NCBI RefSeq assembly: GCF_002161765.1
Contig: NZ_NFIN01000006.1
Span: 62,001 to 126,000, forward strand
Length of the DNA: 64,000 nucleotides
Reading direction: 5' to 3'
From: Bacteroides sp. An322
Lineage (GTDB): Bacteria; Bacteroidota; Bacteroidia; Bacteroidales; Bacteroidaceae
Shown here: in pieces, positions 1-9,651 of the stretch
Numbering within the stretch: position 1 is the stretch's first letter
Layout of the letters: the number at the start of each line of letters is the position of its first letter
The notes under the pieces: model-generated
Seen by the model: the letters and a program-made list of their open reading frames with translations, nothing else
Database searches by the model: none
Told to the model about the DNA's origin: nothing
Translations under genes and position numbers: made by a program

Positions 1-192
1 CTGCAATTGCAAGGTACGGATTTGTTTAACTCTAGCCAAGCACGCGCTGTCCAATATAACAGCAAGCGTACAACAATGCTTGACCAGCAAGCCCGCCGCT
101 CTTTCCGCCTTACGTTGCGTTACAAATTCAACGTCACAAAGAGCAAGTATAAAGGTACGGGAGCAGGGCAGGAGCAGCGGAGCCGTATGTAA
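1..192 (+). CDS. C-terminal end of an outer-membrane beta-barrel (TonB-receptor-like) protein, partial
   Basis: The reading frame is open from base 1 and ends at a stop at 190-192, so only the last 63 residues are present. The tail has alternating polar and hydrophobic residues (SFRLTLRYKFNV) followed by a basic, glycine-rich end (KYKGTGAGQEQRSRM). This is the usual ending of the Bacteroidetes outer-membrane beta-barrel family related to TonB-dependent receptors. Substrate and partner genes lie outside the window. The family call rests on a short tail and on memory of similar tails. The next gene starts 365 bases later from its own promoter, so this gene is not part of the ribosomal operon. 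Confidence 0.6.
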   Translation: MQLQGTDLFNSSQARAVQYNSKRTTMLDQQARRSFRLTLRYKFNVTKSKYKGTGAGQEQRSRM

Positions 193-277
193 TCAGTTCA
201 TAGTAAAGAATGAATAGGAAATAGTGGATAATTAGTTGATTGATTCTTGCTTATTATTGTTTTAGCTGGCATCCTTT

Positions 278-367
278 TACGGTTTCCGTCCCAAAAACGT
301 ACGGTTTTGCATCGGAGAACGTATGTTCTTGGTATGGAAACCGTACGTTTTTGGGACGGAGACCGTA
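278..367. repeat. Long inverted repeat made of five TA-centred units at 22-bp spacing
   Basis: Bases 278-307 and 338-367 are inverted copies of each other, matching at 29 of 30 positions. The 30-base loop contains a smaller palindrome, AGAACGTATGTTCT (316-329). A TA step at the middle of a palindromic core falls at 278, 300, 322, 344 and 366, exactly 22 bases apart. A related array with 21-base spacing lies at 46930-47015. Function unknown: it could act as a terminator or as a protein-binding array. Confidence 0.85.
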
Positions 368-446
368 GAAGGGAGACTATAGGGAAGAGATTTTGATAGA
401 AGATAGAAGAAAATTTCATCATTCTCAGAATTTTATGCGAAAACAG

Positions 447-477
447 TTTGTGCATTAAAAAGTTATTTGTAATTTTG
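447..477 (+). promoter_or_regulatory. Bacteroides-type promoter of the rpsL operon
   Basis: TTTG at 447-450 and TAATTTTG at 470-477 are separated by 19 bases. This matches the known Bacteroides sigma-ABfr consensus (-33 TTTG, -7 TAnnTTTG). Transcription would start near base 484, leaving a leader of about 70 bases before rpsL. Confidence 0.85.
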
Positions 478-556
478 CAGCCCGAAATGTATAGTTTCGG
501 CTACGAATGAAGAAAACAATAAATACAATAATATAAATAATTAAAAATCAAACAAA

Positions 557-961
557 ATGCCTACTATTCAACAGTTAGTAAGAAAAGGAAGAAAGGTTTT
601 GGTTGAGAAGAGTAAATCGCCTGCATTGGATTCATGTCCTCAAAGACGTGGCGTTTGCGTGCGTGTTTACACTACAACTCCGAAGAAACCGAATTCTGCA
701 ATGCGTAAAGTTGCTCGTGTGCGTCTGACAAACTCTAAGGAAGTGAACTCTTACATTCCGGGAGAAGGCCACAACTTGCAAGAACACTCTATCGTATTGG
801 TACGTGGCGGTCGTGTAAAAGACCTTCCGGGTGTACGTTACCATATCGTTCGTGGAACCTTGGATACTGCCGGTGTTGCCGGACGTACTCAAAGACGTTC
901 TAAATACGGTGCTAAGCGCCCGAAACCGGGACAAGCTGCTCCGGCAAAAGGTAAGAAATAA
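557..961 (+). CDS. rpsL: 30S ribosomal protein S12
   Basis: This 134-residue protein is full length for S12, which sits at the decoding site of the 30S subunit. The conserved segments TTPKKPNSA and [13 protein letters not shown] are present. Lysines 43 and 88 (counting Met) are wild type; changes there give streptomycin resistance in other bacteria, so this allele looks sensitive. The C-terminus is lysine-, proline- and alanine-rich, as is normal. It is the first gene of the long translation operon and follows a strong promoter. An A-rich stretch precedes the ATG, with no Shine-Dalgarno site. Confidence 0.98.
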   Translation: MPTIQQLVRKGRKVLVEKSKSPALDSCPQRRGVCVRVYTTTPKKPNSAMRKVARVRLTNSKEVNSYIPGEGHNLQEHSIVLVRGGRVKDLPGVRYHIVRGTLDTAGVAGRTQRRSKYGAKRPKPGQAAPAKGKK

Positions 962-1005
962 TCCGTCTGCCGAGCGTAACTAATTTAATTTATTCATTCG
1001 TTTTG

Positions 1006-1084
1006 GTTTGCAGGAAAGGCTTTAAGGTTGAGTAAATGTCTTGGAGGAGACGTTGAAGAAGACGAAAAAGGTACAGCCCCAAAC
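1006..1084 (+). promoter_or_regulatory. Candidate structured leader before rpsG (possible S7 target)
   Basis: The 144-base rpsL-rpsG spacer is long for this operon. It can fold with GTTTG (1006-1010) pairing to CAAAC (1080-1084) and GGCT (1018-1021) pairing to AGCC (1075-1078), plus an inner hairpin GTCT-TGGAGG-AGAC (1038-1051). In E. coli, S7 represses its operon by binding the same intergenic spacer. The S7 role here is inferred from position and foldability only. Confidence 0.4.
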
Positions 1085-1105
1085 TGAACATTATTATCAA
1101 ACAAA

Positions 1106-1582
1106 ATGAGAAAAGCAAAACCTAAAAAACGTGTCATCCTTCCGGATCCGGTGTACAACGACCAGAAGGTGTCTAAATTCGTAAACCACTTGATGTACGA
1201 CGGTAAGAAGAATACTTCTTACGAAATCTTCTACAAGGCAATGAACTTGGTAGGAGCGAAGCTTCCGGGCGAAGAAAAATCAGCTTTGGAAGTGTGGAAA
1301 AAAGCATTGGATAATGTAACTCCTCAGTTGGAAGTGAAATCTCGCCGTATCGGTGGAGCTACTTTCCAGGTTCCGACTGAAATCCGTCCGGAACGTAAAG
1401 AGTCAATTTCAATGAAAAACCTGATTGCTTTCGCACGTAAACGTGGCGGAAAGTCGATGGCTGATAAATTGGCTGCTGAAATTTTGGATGCGTACAACGA
1501 ACAAGGCGGTGCTTTCAAACGTAAAGAAGATATGCACCGTATGGCTGAAGCTAACCGTGCATTCGCTCACTTCAGATTCTAA
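1106..1582 (+). CDS. rpsG: 30S ribosomal protein S7
   Basis: At 158 residues this is normal S7, the protein that nucleates assembly of the 30S head by binding the 3' major domain of 16S rRNA. It starts MRKAKPKKR and keeps the conserved core, including [11 protein letters not shown], and a C-terminal arm ending HFRF. It lies 144 bases after rpsL and 33 bases before fusA, the classic str order. The long spacer in front can fold into the candidate leader annotated at 1006-1084. Confidence 0.98.
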   Translation: MRKAKPKKRVILPDPVYNDQKVSKFVNHLMYDGKKNTSYEIFYKAMNLVGAKLPGEEKSALEVWKKALDNVTPQLEVKSRRIGGATFQVPTEIRPERKESISMKNLIAFARKRGGKSMADKLAAEILDAYNEQGGAFKRKEDMHRMAEANRAFAHFRF

Positions 1583-1615
1583 TTCAAGTATATAACTAAT
1601 TAAGAAGGATTTAAA

Positions 1616-3733
1616 ATGGCTAAACATGATTTGCATTTGACCCGTAACATCGGTATCATGGCTCACATCGATGCGGGTAAAACCACTACTTCGGAACGTA
1701 TTCTGTTCTATACTGGTTTGACTCACAAGATTGGTGAAGTTCATGACGGCGCTGCTACGATGGACTGGATGGAACAAGAGCAGGAACGTGGTATCACTAT
1801 TACCTCTGCTGCTACTACCACTTATTGGAATTATGCCGGCAACAAGTACAAAATCAACTTGATTGATACTCCGGGACACGTGGACTTTACCGCTGAGGTA
1901 GAACGTTCGTTGCGTGTGTTGGACGGTGCTGTAGCTACATATTGTGCTGTAGGTGGTGTTGAACCTCAGTCGGAAACCGTATGGCGTCAGGCTGACAAAT
2001 ACAGCGTGCCTCGTATCGGTTACGTAAATAAAATGGACCGTTCGGGTGCTGACTTCTTCGAAGTTGTCCGCCAGATGAAAGATGTATTGGGTGCTAATCC
2101 GTGTCCGGTGGTTATTCCTATCGGTGCCGAAGAAAACTTCAAGGGATTGGTTGACTTGATTAAGATGAAGGCTATTTATTGGCACGATGAAACCATGGGT
2201 GCTGACTATTCTGTAGAAGAAATTCCTGCAAACTTGGTTGATGAAGCTAACGAATGGCGTGATAAGATGCTGGAAAAAGTAGCTGAATTCGATGAGGCAT
2301 TGATGGAAAAATACTTCGAAGATCCTTCTACGATTACCGAAGAAGAAATCCTGCGTGCGTTGCGTGCCGGAACATTGAAGATGGAAATCGTGCCGATGTT
2401 GTGCGGTTCTTCATTCAAGAACAAAGGTGTGCAGACGTTGTTGGATTATGTCTGCGCTTTCTTGCCTTCTCCGCTGGATACTCCGAACATTATCGGAACA
2501 AACCCGAATACCGGAGCTGAAGAAGACCGTAAGCCGAGCGAAGATGAAAAAACAGCTGCTTTGGCATTTAAGATTGCTACCGACCCGTATGTAGGTCGTC
2601 TGACTTTCTTCCGCGTTTACTCAGGTAAGGTTGAGGCAGGTTCTTACATCTACAACTCTCGTTCGGGCAAGAAAGAACGTGTGTCTCGTTTGTTCCAGAT
2701 GCACTCTAACAAGCAGAACCCTGTAGAGGTAATCAGTGCAGGTGATATCGGCGCAGGTGTAGGATTCAAAGATATCCGCACCGGTGATACATTGTGCGAT
2801 GAAACCGCTCCTATCGTATTGGAATCTATGGACTTCCCCGAACCGGTTATCGGTATCGCGGTAGAGCCGAAGACTCAGAAAGACTTGGACAAGCTGTCTA
2901 ACGGTTTGGCTAAGTTGGCTGAAGAAGACCCGACATTCACTGTACGTACAGACGAGCAAACCGGTCAGACGATTATCTCTGGTATGGGTGAGCTTCACTT
3001 GGATATCATCATCGACCGTCTGAAACGTGAATTTAAGGTAGAATGTAACCAAGGTCGTCCGCAGGTTAACTACAAGGAAGCTATCACGAAGACCGTTGAA
3101 TTGCGTGAAGTGTACAAGAAACAGTCAGGTGGTCGTGGTAAGTTCGCTGACATCATCGTTGCTGTAGGTCCGGTTGACGAAGATTGGAAGCAAGGCGGGT
3201 TGCAGTTCATCGATGAGGTGAAAGGTGGTAATGTGCCTAAGGAATTTATCCCTTCTGTACAGAAAGGTTTCCAAACCGCTATGAAGAATGGCGTGTTGGC
3301 AGGATTCCCGCTTGATTCGTTGAAGGTTGTGTTGAAAGATGGTTCGTTCCACCCGGTAGACTCTGACCAGTTGTCATTTGAAATCTGTGCAATCCAAGCA
3401 TATAAGAATGCTTGTGTGAAGGCAGGTCCGGTTTTGATGGAGCCGATTATGAAGCTGGAAGTAGTTACTCCGGAAGAAAACATGGGTGATGTAATCGGTG
3501 ACTTGAACAAGCGCCGTGGCCAGGTAGAAGGCATGGAAACAAGCCGTTCGGGTGCCCGTATCGTGAAGGCAATGGTTCCGCTGGCAGAAATGTTCGGCTA
3601 TGTAACTGCTTTGCGTACGATTACTTCAGGCCGTGCTACTTCGTCAATGACTTACGATCACCATGCACAGGTATCTTCTTCTATTGCTAAGGCTGTGTTG
3701 GAAGAAGTAAAAGGTCGTACAGACTTGGTATAA
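1616..3733 (+). CDS. fusA: Translation elongation factor G
   Basis: This 705-residue GTPase drives translocation of tRNA and mRNA on the ribosome. The GTP-binding motifs are intact: the P-loop AHIDAGKTT near residues 16-24, DTPGHVDF (G3) near residue 85, and NKMD (G4) near residue 140. Domains II to V follow, including the HPVDS segment of domain IV, so it looks like a canonical housekeeping EF-G. The tuf gene that follows fusA in proteobacteria is absent; rpsJ comes next, as is usual in Bacteroidetes. Confidence 0.98.
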   Translation: MAKHDLHLTRNIGIMAHIDAGKTTTSERILFYTGLTHKIGEVHDGAATMDWMEQEQERGITITSAATTTYWNYAGNKYKINLIDTPGHVDFTAEVERSLRVLDGAVATYCAVGGVEPQSETVWRQADKYSVPRIGYVNKMDRSGADFFEVVRQMKDVLGANPCPVVIPIGAEENFKGLVDLIKMKAIYWHDETMGADYSVEEIPANLVDEANEWRDKMLEKVAEFDEALMEKYFEDPSTITEEEILRALRAGTLKMEIVPMLCGSSFKNKGVQTLLDYVCAFLPSPLDTPNIIGTNPNTGAEEDRKPSEDEKTAALAFKIATDPYVGRLTFFRVYSGKVEAGSYIYNSRSGKKERVSRLFQMHSNKQNPVEVISAGDIGAGVGFKDIRTGDTLCDETAPIVLESMDFPEPVIGIAVEPKTQKDLDKLSNGLAKLAEEDPTFTVRTDEQTGQTIISGMGELHLDIIIDRLKREFKVECNQGRPQVNYKEAITKTVELREVYKKQSGGRGKFADIIVAVGPVDEDWKQGGLQFIDEVKGGNVPKEFIPSVQKGFQTAMKNGVLAGFPLDSLKVVLKDGSFHPVDSDQLSFEICAIQAYKNACVKAGPVLMEPIMKLEVVTPEENMGDVIGDLNKRRGQVEGMETSRSGARIVKAMVPLAEMFGYVTALRTITSGRATSSMTYDHHAQVSSSIAKAVLEEVKGRTDLV

Positions 3734-3822
3734 TAAAAGAATCGTTTGAAGCTGATGAGGGTTAGCGAATGACTCTTAACCCTCATGCTTCATTCGCATG
3801 TATAATTAATAAGGTAAATAAA

Positions 3823-4128
3823 ATGAGTCAGAAAATTAGAATTAAATTGAAATCTTACGACCACAACTTGGTAGATAAGTCAGCTGAGAAGATCGTAAAG
3901 ACAGTGAAGGCAACCGGCGCTATTGTAAGCGGTCCGATTCCATTGCCTACTCACAAGCGTATTTTTACAGTGAACCGTTCGACTTTCGTTAACAAGAAGT
4001 CGCGTGAACAGTTCGAATTGTCTTCTTACAAGAGACTGATTGACATCTATAGCTCGACTGCAAAGACAGTAGACGCTTTGATGAAATTGGAATTGCCGAG
4101 TGGGGTAGAAGTAGAAATTAAAGTTTAA
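3823..4128 (+). CDS. rpsJ: 30S ribosomal protein S10
   Basis: S10 lies in the 30S head and also, with NusB, in antitermination complexes. I chose the ATG at 3823 because it gives the standard 101-residue protein beginning [15 protein letters not shown]. An in-frame upstream ATG at 3769 would add 18 residues not found in S10. The S10 signature GPIPLPTHK and the hallmark loop segment are present. It opens the S10 part of the operon, 89 bases after fusA. Confidence 0.97.
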   Translation: MSQKIRIKLKSYDHNLVDKSAEKIVKTVKATGAIVSGPIPLPTHKRIFTVNRSTFVNKKSREQFELSSYKRLIDIYSSTAKTVDALMKLELPSGVEVEIKV

Positions 4129-4149
4129 TGAATTTAAAAATTAACTGAA

Positions 4150-4767
4150 ATGCCAGGATTATTAGGAAAGAAAATCGGAATGACATCCGTTTTCAGTGCT
4201 GATGGTAAGAATGTACCATGCACTGTTATCGAAGCTGGTCCTTGTGTAGTTACTCAGATTAAGAGTGTAGAAAAAGATGGCTATGCAGCTGTTCAGTTGG
4301 GCTTCCAAGACATGAAGGAAAAGCATACAACTAAACCGTTGATGGGTCACTTCAAAAAAGCTGGAGTAACTCCCAAGAGACACTTGGCCGAGTTCAAAGA
4401 TTTCTCAGAAGAATTGAATTTAGGTGACACCATTACTGTAGAATTGTTCAATGACACTCCTTACGTGGATGTTATCGGAACTTCTAAGGGTAAAGGTTAT
4501 CAGGGAGTTGTAAAACGCCATGGATTCGGTGGTGTAGGTCAGACTACTCACGGTCAGCACAACCGCGCACGTAAGCCGGGTTCTATCGGTGCATGTTCAT
4601 ATCCTGCTAAAGTATTCAAGGGAATGCGCATGGCTGGACACATGGGCTGCGACAGAGTGACTACTCACAACTTGCAAGTATTAAAAGTTATCCCCGAACA
4701 CAATCTGCTTTTGATTAAGGGCTCTGTTCCGGGTTACAAAGGTTCAATCGTAATAATTGAGAAATAA
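4150..4767 (+). CDS. rplC: 50S ribosomal protein L3
   Basis: This 205-residue protein is full length for L3, an early-assembly 23S rRNA binder near the peptidyl-transferase centre. The N-terminus [15 protein letters not shown] and the central loop [16 protein letters not shown] are typical; the loop glutamine QTTHGQ is the residue methylated in other bacteria. Its stop codon overlaps the rplD start by one base (TAATG), which suggests translational coupling. Confidence 0.98.
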   Translation: MPGLLGKKIGMTSVFSADGKNVPCTVIEAGPCVVTQIKSVEKDGYAAVQLGFQDMKEKHTTKPLMGHFKKAGVTPKRHLAEFKDFSEELNLGDTITVELFNDTPYVDVIGTSKGKGYQGVVKRHGFGGVGQTTHGQHNRARKPGSIGACSYPAKVFKGMRMAGHMGCDRVTTHNLQVLKVIPEHNLLLIKGSVPGYKGSIVIIEK

Positions 4768-5396
4768 TGGAAGTTAATGTATTAAATATTAAGGGTGAGG
4801 ATACCGGAAGAAAGGTTGTCTTGAACGACGCTATCTTCGGGATTACTCCAAATGACCACGCTATTTACATGGCTGTAAAGCAGTACATGGCTAACCAACG
4901 CCAAGGTACTCACAAGTCAAAGGAAAGAAGCGAAATCAGTGGTTCTACTCGTAAATTAGGTCGTCAGAAAGGTGGTGGCGGTGCACGTCGCGGTGATATC
5001 AACTCTCCGTTGTTGGTTGGTGGTGCTCGTGTATTCGGTCCGAAACCTCGTGATTATAGCTTTAAGTTGAATAAGAAAGTGAAACTTTTAGCTCGTAAAT
5101 CTGCTTTGTCATACAAAGCTCAGGCTAACAACATTGTAGTGGTTGAAGACTTCACATTTGAGGCTCCAAAGACAAAAGATTTCGTAAATGTTGTGAATAA
5201 TCTTAAAGTAGCTGGTAAGAAGTTGCTTATGGTTTTGCCGGAAGCAAATAAAAACGTATATTTGTCAGCTCGAAATTTAGAGCGTACGAATTTGGCGATT
5301 GCTTCTGCGCTGAATACCTATACGGTATTGAACGCAGAAACTCTTGTTGTTACGGAGAATGCATTGAAAGCTATCGAGGAAACCTTAGTTAAATAA
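4767..5396 (+). CDS. rplD: 50S ribosomal protein L4
   Basis: This is a 209-residue L4, which lines the peptide exit tunnel. The tunnel-loop segment is intact ([18 protein letters not shown]), the region where macrolide-resistance changes occur in other species. In E. coli, L4 is also the repressor of the S10 operon; no leader resembling that target was seen here. The start overlaps the rplC stop by one base. Confidence 0.98.
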   Translation: MEVNVLNIKGEDTGRKVVLNDAIFGITPNDHAIYMAVKQYMANQRQGTHKSKERSEISGSTRKLGRQKGGGGARRGDINSPLLVGGARVFGPKPRDYSFKLNKKVKLLARKSALSYKAQANNIVVVEDFTFEAPKTKDFVNVVNNLKVAGKKLLMVLPEANKNVYLSARNLERTNLAIASALNTYTVLNAETLVVTENALKAIEETLVK

Positions 5397-5416
5397 TTAA
5401 AGGAGGCAGATGTAAT

Positions 5417-5710
5417 ATGGGAATAATTGTAAAACCGTTGGTTACAGAGAAGATGACGGCAATATCTGACAAGATGAACAACCGTTTTGGCTTTATTGTG
5501 CGTCCTGAATTCAACAAATTAGAAATTAAGCGTGAAATCGAAGCTACGTATAATGTTACAGTGTTGGATGTAAACACGATGCGTTATCAGGGAAAGAATA
5601 AAACCCGTTATACAAAATCAGGCTTGCTCAAGGGTCGCAAGAATGCTTTCAAGAAAGCGATTGTAACCTTGAAGGAAGGTGATACGATTGATTTTTATAG
5701 TAATATTTAA
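5417..5710 (+). CDS. rplW: 50S ribosomal protein L23
   Basis: This 97-residue L23 sits at the exit-tunnel mouth, where trigger factor and SRP dock. It contains the usual KPLVTEKMT start and the segment GKNKTRYTKSGLLKGRK that ends the RNA-binding loop. A strong Shine-Dalgarno sequence (AGGAGG, 5401-5406) lies upstream, rare in this window. A start-stop codon pair ATGTAA (5410-5415) lies between that site and the true ATG at 5417. Confidence 0.97.
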   Translation: MGIIVKPLVTEKMTAISDKMNNRFGFIVRPEFNKLEIKREIEATYNVTVLDVNTMRYQGKNKTRYTKSGLLKGRKNAFKKAIVTLKEGDTIDFYSNI

Positions 5711-5717
5711 ATAGAAG

Positions 5718-6539
5718 ATGGCAGTACGTAAATTTAAGCCCACAACACCGGGGCAGAGACACAAAATTATTGGTACTTTTGAGGAAATTACTGCATCGGT
5801 ACCAGAAAAATCTCTTGTGTATGGTAAGCGTTCTACAGGTGGTCGTAACAATGTAGGTAAAATGACAATGCGCTACATGGGTGGCGGTCATAAGAGAAAA
5901 TACCGTATCATCGATTTCAAGAGAAATAAAGACGGTGTTCCAGCAGTGGTAAAAACAATCGAGTACGATCCGAACCGTTCGGCTCGCATCGCTTTGTTGT
6001 TTTATGCTGATGGAGAAAAAAGATATATTATTGCTCCTAATGGATTGCAAGTAGGCAGCACATTGATGTCTGGAGCGAATGCGGCGCCAGAGATTGGTAA
6101 CGCACTTCCTTTAGAGAATATCCCTGTAGGTACTGTGATTCATAACATTGAATTGCGTCCGGGACAAGGTGCAGCTTTGGTTAGAGCGGCTGGTAATTTC
6201 GCTCAGTTGACTTCGCGTGAGGGTGATTATTGCGTTATTAAGTTGCCTTCGGGTGAGTTGAGAAAGATCCTGTGTACTTGTAAGGCTACCATTGGTAGTG
6301 TAGGTAATTCAGACCATGCGTTGGAGTCTTCAGGTAAGGCAGGTCGTTCGCGTTGGTTAGGACGTCGCCCGCACAACCGTGGTGTTGTTATGAACCCTGT
6401 TGATCACCCGATGGGTGGTGGTGAAGGACGTCAGTCAGGAGGTCATCCGAGATCACGCAAAGGTTTGTATGCTAAGGGCTTGAAGACAAGAGCTCCGAAG
6501 AAGCAGTCTTCTAAGTATATAATTGAAAGAAGAAACTAA
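5718..6539 (+). CDS. rplB: 50S ribosomal protein L2
   Basis: At 273 residues this is a standard L2, needed for subunit association and for the peptidyl-transferase centre. The hallmark C-terminal segment [15 protein letters not shown], which includes the conserved catalytic-centre histidine, is present, followed by a basic tail. It starts 7 bases after the rplW stop with no Shine-Dalgarno site. Confidence 0.98.
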   Translation: MAVRKFKPTTPGQRHKIIGTFEEITASVPEKSLVYGKRSTGGRNNVGKMTMRYMGGGHKRKYRIIDFKRNKDGVPAVVKTIEYDPNRSARIALLFYADGEKRYIIAPNGLQVGSTLMSGANAAPEIGNALPLENIPVGTVIHNIELRPGQGAALVRAAGNFAQLTSREGDYCVIKLPSGELRKILCTCKATIGSVGNSDHALESSGKAGRSRWLGRRPHNRGVVMNPVDHPMGGGEGRQSGGHPRSRKGLYAKGLKTRAPKKQSSKYIIERRN

Positions 6540-6566
6540 TAACAACTGATTTTAATTGAGAAAATT

Positions 6567-6836
6567 ATGAGTCGTTCATTAAAAAAAGGTCCATATATTA
6601 ATGTAAAACTGGAAAAAAAGGTGCTTGCAATGAATGAAAGCGGCAAGAAGTCAGTTGTTAAGACGTGGGCCAGAGCTTCAATGATTTCGCCTGATTTCGT
6701 TGGGCATACAATTGCAGTTCATAACGGAAATAAGTTTATTCCTGTTTATGTTACAGAAAATATGGTAGGACATAAGTTGGGTGAGTTTGCTCCGACGCGT
6801 ACGTTCCGTGGCCATGCTGGTAACAAGAAAAAATAA
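6567..6836 (+). CDS. rpsS: 30S ribosomal protein S19
   Basis: This 89-residue protein is full length for S19, which forms a head-domain heterodimer with S13 and contacts the A-site tRNA. It begins [11 protein letters not shown] and ends with the conserved [14 protein letters not shown] segment. It lies 27 bases downstream of rplB and 35 bases before rplV. Confidence 0.98.
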   Translation: MSRSLKKGPYINVKLEKKVLAMNESGKKSVVKTWARASMISPDFVGHTIAVHNGNKFIPVYVTENMVGHKLGEFAPTRTFRGHAGNKKK

Positions 6837-6871
6837 CAGGAGCTTTTTGGAATAATAAAAAGTGAATAATA

Positions 6872-7279
6872 ATGGGAGCAAGAAAAAAAATATCGGCTGA
6901 AAAGAGAAAAGAAGCCCGCAAGACCATGTATTTTGCAAAATTGCAAAATGTGCCAAGTTCTCCGCGTAAAATGCGTCTCGTGGCAGACATGATTCGCGGT
7001 ATGGAGGTGAACCGTGCACTTGGCGTTTTGAAGTTTTCTTCAAAAGCAGCTTCTGCAAAAGTAGAAAAATTGTTACGCTCTGCTATTGCGAACTGGGAAA
7101 CTAAGAACGAGCGCAAGGCTGAGGATGGCGAACTTTATGTAACCAAGATTTTTGTTGATGAAGGAGTTACTCTGAAAAGAATGAGACCGGCTCCACAGGG
7201 TAGAGGTTACAGAATTCGCAAACGTTCTAACCATGTGACTTTGTTTGTTGATTCTAAAAATACTAATGATAAAAATTAA
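6872..7279 (+). CDS. rplV: 50S ribosomal protein L22
   Basis: This is L22, 135 residues, with an N-terminal extension of about 20 basic residues compared with E. coli, common in Bacteroidetes. The conserved core [14 protein letters not shown] and the tunnel-lining beta-hairpin, [15 protein letters not shown], are intact. That hairpin is the site of macrolide-resistance changes in other bacteria, and no deletion is visible. Confidence 0.97.
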   Translation: MGARKKISAEKRKEARKTMYFAKLQNVPSSPRKMRLVADMIRGMEVNRALGVLKFSSKAASAKVEKLLRSAIANWETKNERKAEDGELYVTKIFVDEGVTLKRMRPAPQGRGYRIRKRSNHVTLFVDSKNTNDKN

Positions 7280-7285
7280 GAGTAG

Positions 7286-8017
7286 ATGGGACAGAAAGTT
7301 AATCCGATAAGCAACCGTTTAGGAATAATCAGAGGATGGGATTCTAACTGGTACGGTGGCAAGAATTATGGTGACGCTTTGTTGGAAGACAGCAAAATTC
7401 GTAAATATCTGAATGCCAGACTTGCAAAAGCCAGCGTTTCAAGAATCGTGATCGAACGTACTCTGAAATTGGTAACAATTACTGTATGTACTGCTCGTCC
7501 GGGTATTATCATTGGTAAAGGTGGTCAGGAAGTTGATAAGTTGAAAGAAGAGTTGAAGAAGATCACCGACAAGGATATTCAAATCAATATCTTTGAAGTA
7601 AAGAGACCTGAACTTGATGCTGTGATTGTGGCTAATAACATTGCCCGTCAGGTAGAAGGTAAAATTGCTTACCGCCGCGCAATCAAGACAGCTATTGCCA
7701 ATACCATGCGTATGGGTGCTGAAGGCATCAAAGTATTGATTTCTGGTCGTTTGAACGGAGCTGAAATGGCACGTTCAGAGATGTATAAGGAAGGTCGTAC
7801 ACCGTTGCATACTTTCCGTGCAGATATCGATTACTGCCATGCTGAAGCTTTGACTAAAGTCGGTCTGTTGGGTATTAAAGTATGGATTTGCCGTGGTGAA
7901 GTTTATGGAAAGCGTGAATTGGCTCCTAACTTTACTCAGACGAAAGACAACGGTCGTGGTGGAAACGGAAATAATAGTGGTAAGAATTTCCGTAGAAAGA
8001 AAAATAACAATCGCTAA
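7286..8017 (+). CDS. rpsC: 30S ribosomal protein S3
   Basis: This 243-residue S3 guards the mRNA entry tunnel. It has the start [14 protein letters not shown], a KH domain with [16 protein letters not shown] near residues 75-90, and the C-terminal segment [12 protein letters not shown]. The tail is rich in glycine, asparagine and lysine ([21 protein letters not shown] without its last residue), a low-complexity ending typical of the phylum. It begins 6 bases after rplV. Confidence 0.98.
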   Translation: MGQKVNPISNRLGIIRGWDSNWYGGKNYGDALLEDSKIRKYLNARLAKASVSRIVIERTLKLVTITVCTARPGIIIGKGGQEVDKLKEELKKITDKDIQINIFEVKRPELDAVIVANNIARQVEGKIAYRRAIKTAIANTMRMGAEGIKVLISGRLNGAEMARSEMYKEGRTPLHTFRADIDYCHAEALTKVGLLGIKVWICRGEVYGKRELAPNFTQTKDNGRGGNGNNSGKNFRRKKNNNR

Positions 8018-8038
8018 CGAATTTGAATTTTAGGAATT

Positions 8039-8470
8039 ATGTTACAACCGAAAAAGACAAAATTCAGAAGACAGCAGAAAGGCAGCGCAAAGGGAAATGC
8101 TCAGCGTGGTCATCAATTGGCTTTCGGAACTTTTGGCATCAAGTCTTTGCAGACTAAATGGATTACTGGACGTCAAATTGAAGCAGCTCGTATTGCTGTA
8201 ACTAGATATATGCAACGTCAAGGTCAGATTTGGATCCGTATATTCCCGGATAAACCAATTACCCGTAAGCCTGCTGATGTACGTATGGGTAAAGGTAAAG
8301 GTAATCCGGAAGGCTTTGTTGCTCCAGTAACTCCGGGACGTATCCTGATTGAAGTAGAAGGAGTATCTTTTGAAGTAGCAAAAGAAGCTTTGCGCCTGGC
8401 GGCTCAAAAACTTCCTGTTACAACTAAGTTTATTGTTAGACGTGATTACGACGCAAGTCAAAATGCTTAA
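8039..8470 (+). CDS. rplP: 50S ribosomal protein L16
   Basis: L16, 143 residues, organises the A-site region of the large subunit. It starts [15 protein letters not shown] and contains [19 protein letters not shown] and [16 protein letters not shown], the family's conserved blocks. It lies 21 bases after rpsC and 5 bases before rpmC, the usual S10-cluster order. Confidence 0.98.
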   Translation: MLQPKKTKFRRQQKGSAKGNAQRGHQLAFGTFGIKSLQTKWITGRQIEAARIAVTRYMQRQGQIWIRIFPDKPITRKPADVRMGKGKGNPEGFVAPVTPGRILIEVEGVSFEVAKEALRLAAQKLPVTTKFIVRRDYDASQNA

Positions 8471-8475
8471 TTGAT

Positions 8476-8673
8476 ATGAAGATTGCAGAAATTAGAGAAA
8501 TAGCTACCAATGAATTGGCTGAAAGAATTCAGACCGAAGTTGCTAATTATAATCAAATGGTGTTGAACCATTCAATTTCTCCATTGGAAAATCCTGCACA
8601 AATCAAGTCATTGCGTAGAACTATTGCGCGCATGAAATGTGAATTGCGTCAGAGAGAACTTAACAACAAATAA
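8476..8673 (+). CDS. rpmC: 50S ribosomal protein L29
   Basis: L29, 65 residues, sits by the exit tunnel next to L23. The pattern [15 protein letters not shown] at the N-terminus and [19 protein letters not shown] near the C-terminus is the usual two-helix arrangement. Its stop codon shares one base with the ATG of rpsQ (TAATG), indicating coupled translation. Confidence 0.97.
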   Translation: MKIAEIREIATNELAERIQTEVANYNQMVLNHSISPLENPAQIKSLRRTIARMKCELRQRELNNK

Positions 8674-8939
8674 TGGGTCTTATGGAAGGTAGAAATTTAA
8701 GAAAGGAAAGAACAGGTGTTGTAATCAGCAACAAGATGGATAAGACCGTTACTGTTGCTGCTAAGTTTAAGGAGAAACACCCTATTTATGGTAAGTTCGT
8801 TTCTAAAACGAAAAAATACCATGCTCATGATGGAAAGAACGAGTGTGGAATCGGTGATACAGTACGTATCATGGAGACTCGTCCGTTGAGCAAAACTAAA
8901 AGATGGAGAGTGGTTGAAATAATCGAAAGAGCTAAGTAA
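8673..8939 (+). CDS. rpsQ: 30S ribosomal protein S17
   Basis: S17 is an early-assembly protein of the 30S body. The 88-residue form here starts at the ATG overlapping the rpmC stop; an internal start at 8682 (MEGRNLRKE) would remove three residues and is also reasonable. The conserved blocks [16 protein letters not shown] and [18 protein letters not shown] are present. Three bases separate it from rplN. Confidence 0.97.
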   Translation: MGLMEGRNLRKERTGVVISNKMDKTVTVAAKFKEKHPIYGKFVSKTKKYHAHDGKNECGIGDTVRIMETRPLSKTKRWRVVEIIERAK

Positions 8940-8941
8940 TT

Positions 8942-9307
8942 ATGATACAAGCAGAATCCAGACTTACAGTATGTGATAACAGTGGCGCAAAAGAAGCTCT
9001 TTGTATCCGCGTGTTGGGTGGTACAAAGAGACGCTACGCTTCTGTTGGGGATGTGATTGTTGTTTCTGTTAAGAGCGTAATCCCCTCAAGTGATATTAAA
9101 AAAGGTGCAGTATCTAAAGCTTTGGTGGTACGTACTAAGAAAGAAATCCGTCGTGCTGACGGTTCTTACATTCGTTTTGATGATAATGCATGCGTGCTGT
9201 TGAATAACGCAGGCGAAATTAGAGGAAGTCGTATCTTTGGACCAGTAGCGAGAGAGTTGCGTAGTGCGAATATGAAAGTGGTTTCACTTGCACCTGAAGT
9301 ACTTTAA
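8942..9307 (+). CDS. rplN: 50S ribosomal protein L14
   Basis: At 121 residues this is a complete L14, which forms part of the inter-subunit bridge and binds the silencing factor RsfS in other bacteria. It begins [18 protein letters not shown] and includes the strongly conserved [11 protein letters not shown] near the C-terminus. It opens the spc cluster. Confidence 0.98.
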   Translation: MIQAESRLTVCDNSGAKEALCIRVLGGTKRRYASVGDVIVVSVKSVIPSSDIKKGAVSKALVVRTKKEIRRADGSYIRFDDNACVLLNNAGEIRGSRIFGPVARELRSANMKVVSLAPEVL

Positions 9308-9327
9308 TTTTGTAAAAGAGTAAAGTA

Positions 9328-9651
9328 ATGAGTAAGTTACATATTAAAAAAGGCGATACAGTTTACGTAAACTCTGGCGAAGACAAGGGTAAAACTGGAC
9401 GTGTGTTGAAAGTTCTTGTAAAAGAAGGACGGGCAGTGGTTGAAGGTATCAACATGGTATCTAAGAGCACTAAACCTAATGCAAAGAATCCTCAGGGAGG
9501 TATTGTGAAGCAGGAAGCTCCTATTCACATCTCTAACTTGAATCCGGTTGACCCGAAGACAGGTAAACCGACACGTATTGGTAGAAGAGAAAGTTCTGAT
9601 GGAAGAACATTTGTACGTTACGCTAAAAAATCGGGAGAGGAGATTAAATAA
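9328..9651 (+). CDS. rplX: 50S ribosomal protein L24
   Basis: L24 initiates large-subunit assembly at the 5' end of 23S rRNA. The 107-residue protein has an N-terminal KOW motif ([20 protein letters not shown]) and the central [20 protein letters not shown] segment. The stop overlaps the rplE start by one base. Confidence 0.98.
   Translation: MSKLHIKKGDTVYVNSGEDKGKTGRVLKVLVKEGRAVVEGINMVSKSTKPNAKNPQGGIVKQEAPIHISNLNPVDPKTGKPTRIGRRESSDGRTFVRYAKKSGEEIK

Larger units (their letters stand above)
193..556. other. Intergenic region before the ribosomal operon
   Basis: This stretch separates the upstream outer-membrane gene from rpsL. It holds a 90-base array of regularly spaced palindromes (278-367), a consensus promoter (447-477) and an A-rich untranslated leader of about 70 bases. 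A reading frame on the minus strand at 198-455 only reads through the palindrome array and shows no protein-like features. I see no typical hairpin plus T-run for the upstream gene, although the long inverted repeat could end transcription from either side. Confidence 0.7.

Noticed and set aside
198-455. Reading frame of 85 codons on the minus strand
   Set aside because: It runs through the palindrome array and the rpsL promoter, with no protein-like composition or start signals.
1409-2185. Long antisense frame across rpsG and fusA
   Set aside because: It lies opposite two essential genes with strong matches; its length follows from codon bias of the sense strand.
3769-3822. N-terminal extension of rpsJ
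   Set aside because: S10 proteins begin at the downstream ATG (3823); the extra 18 codons have no family support.
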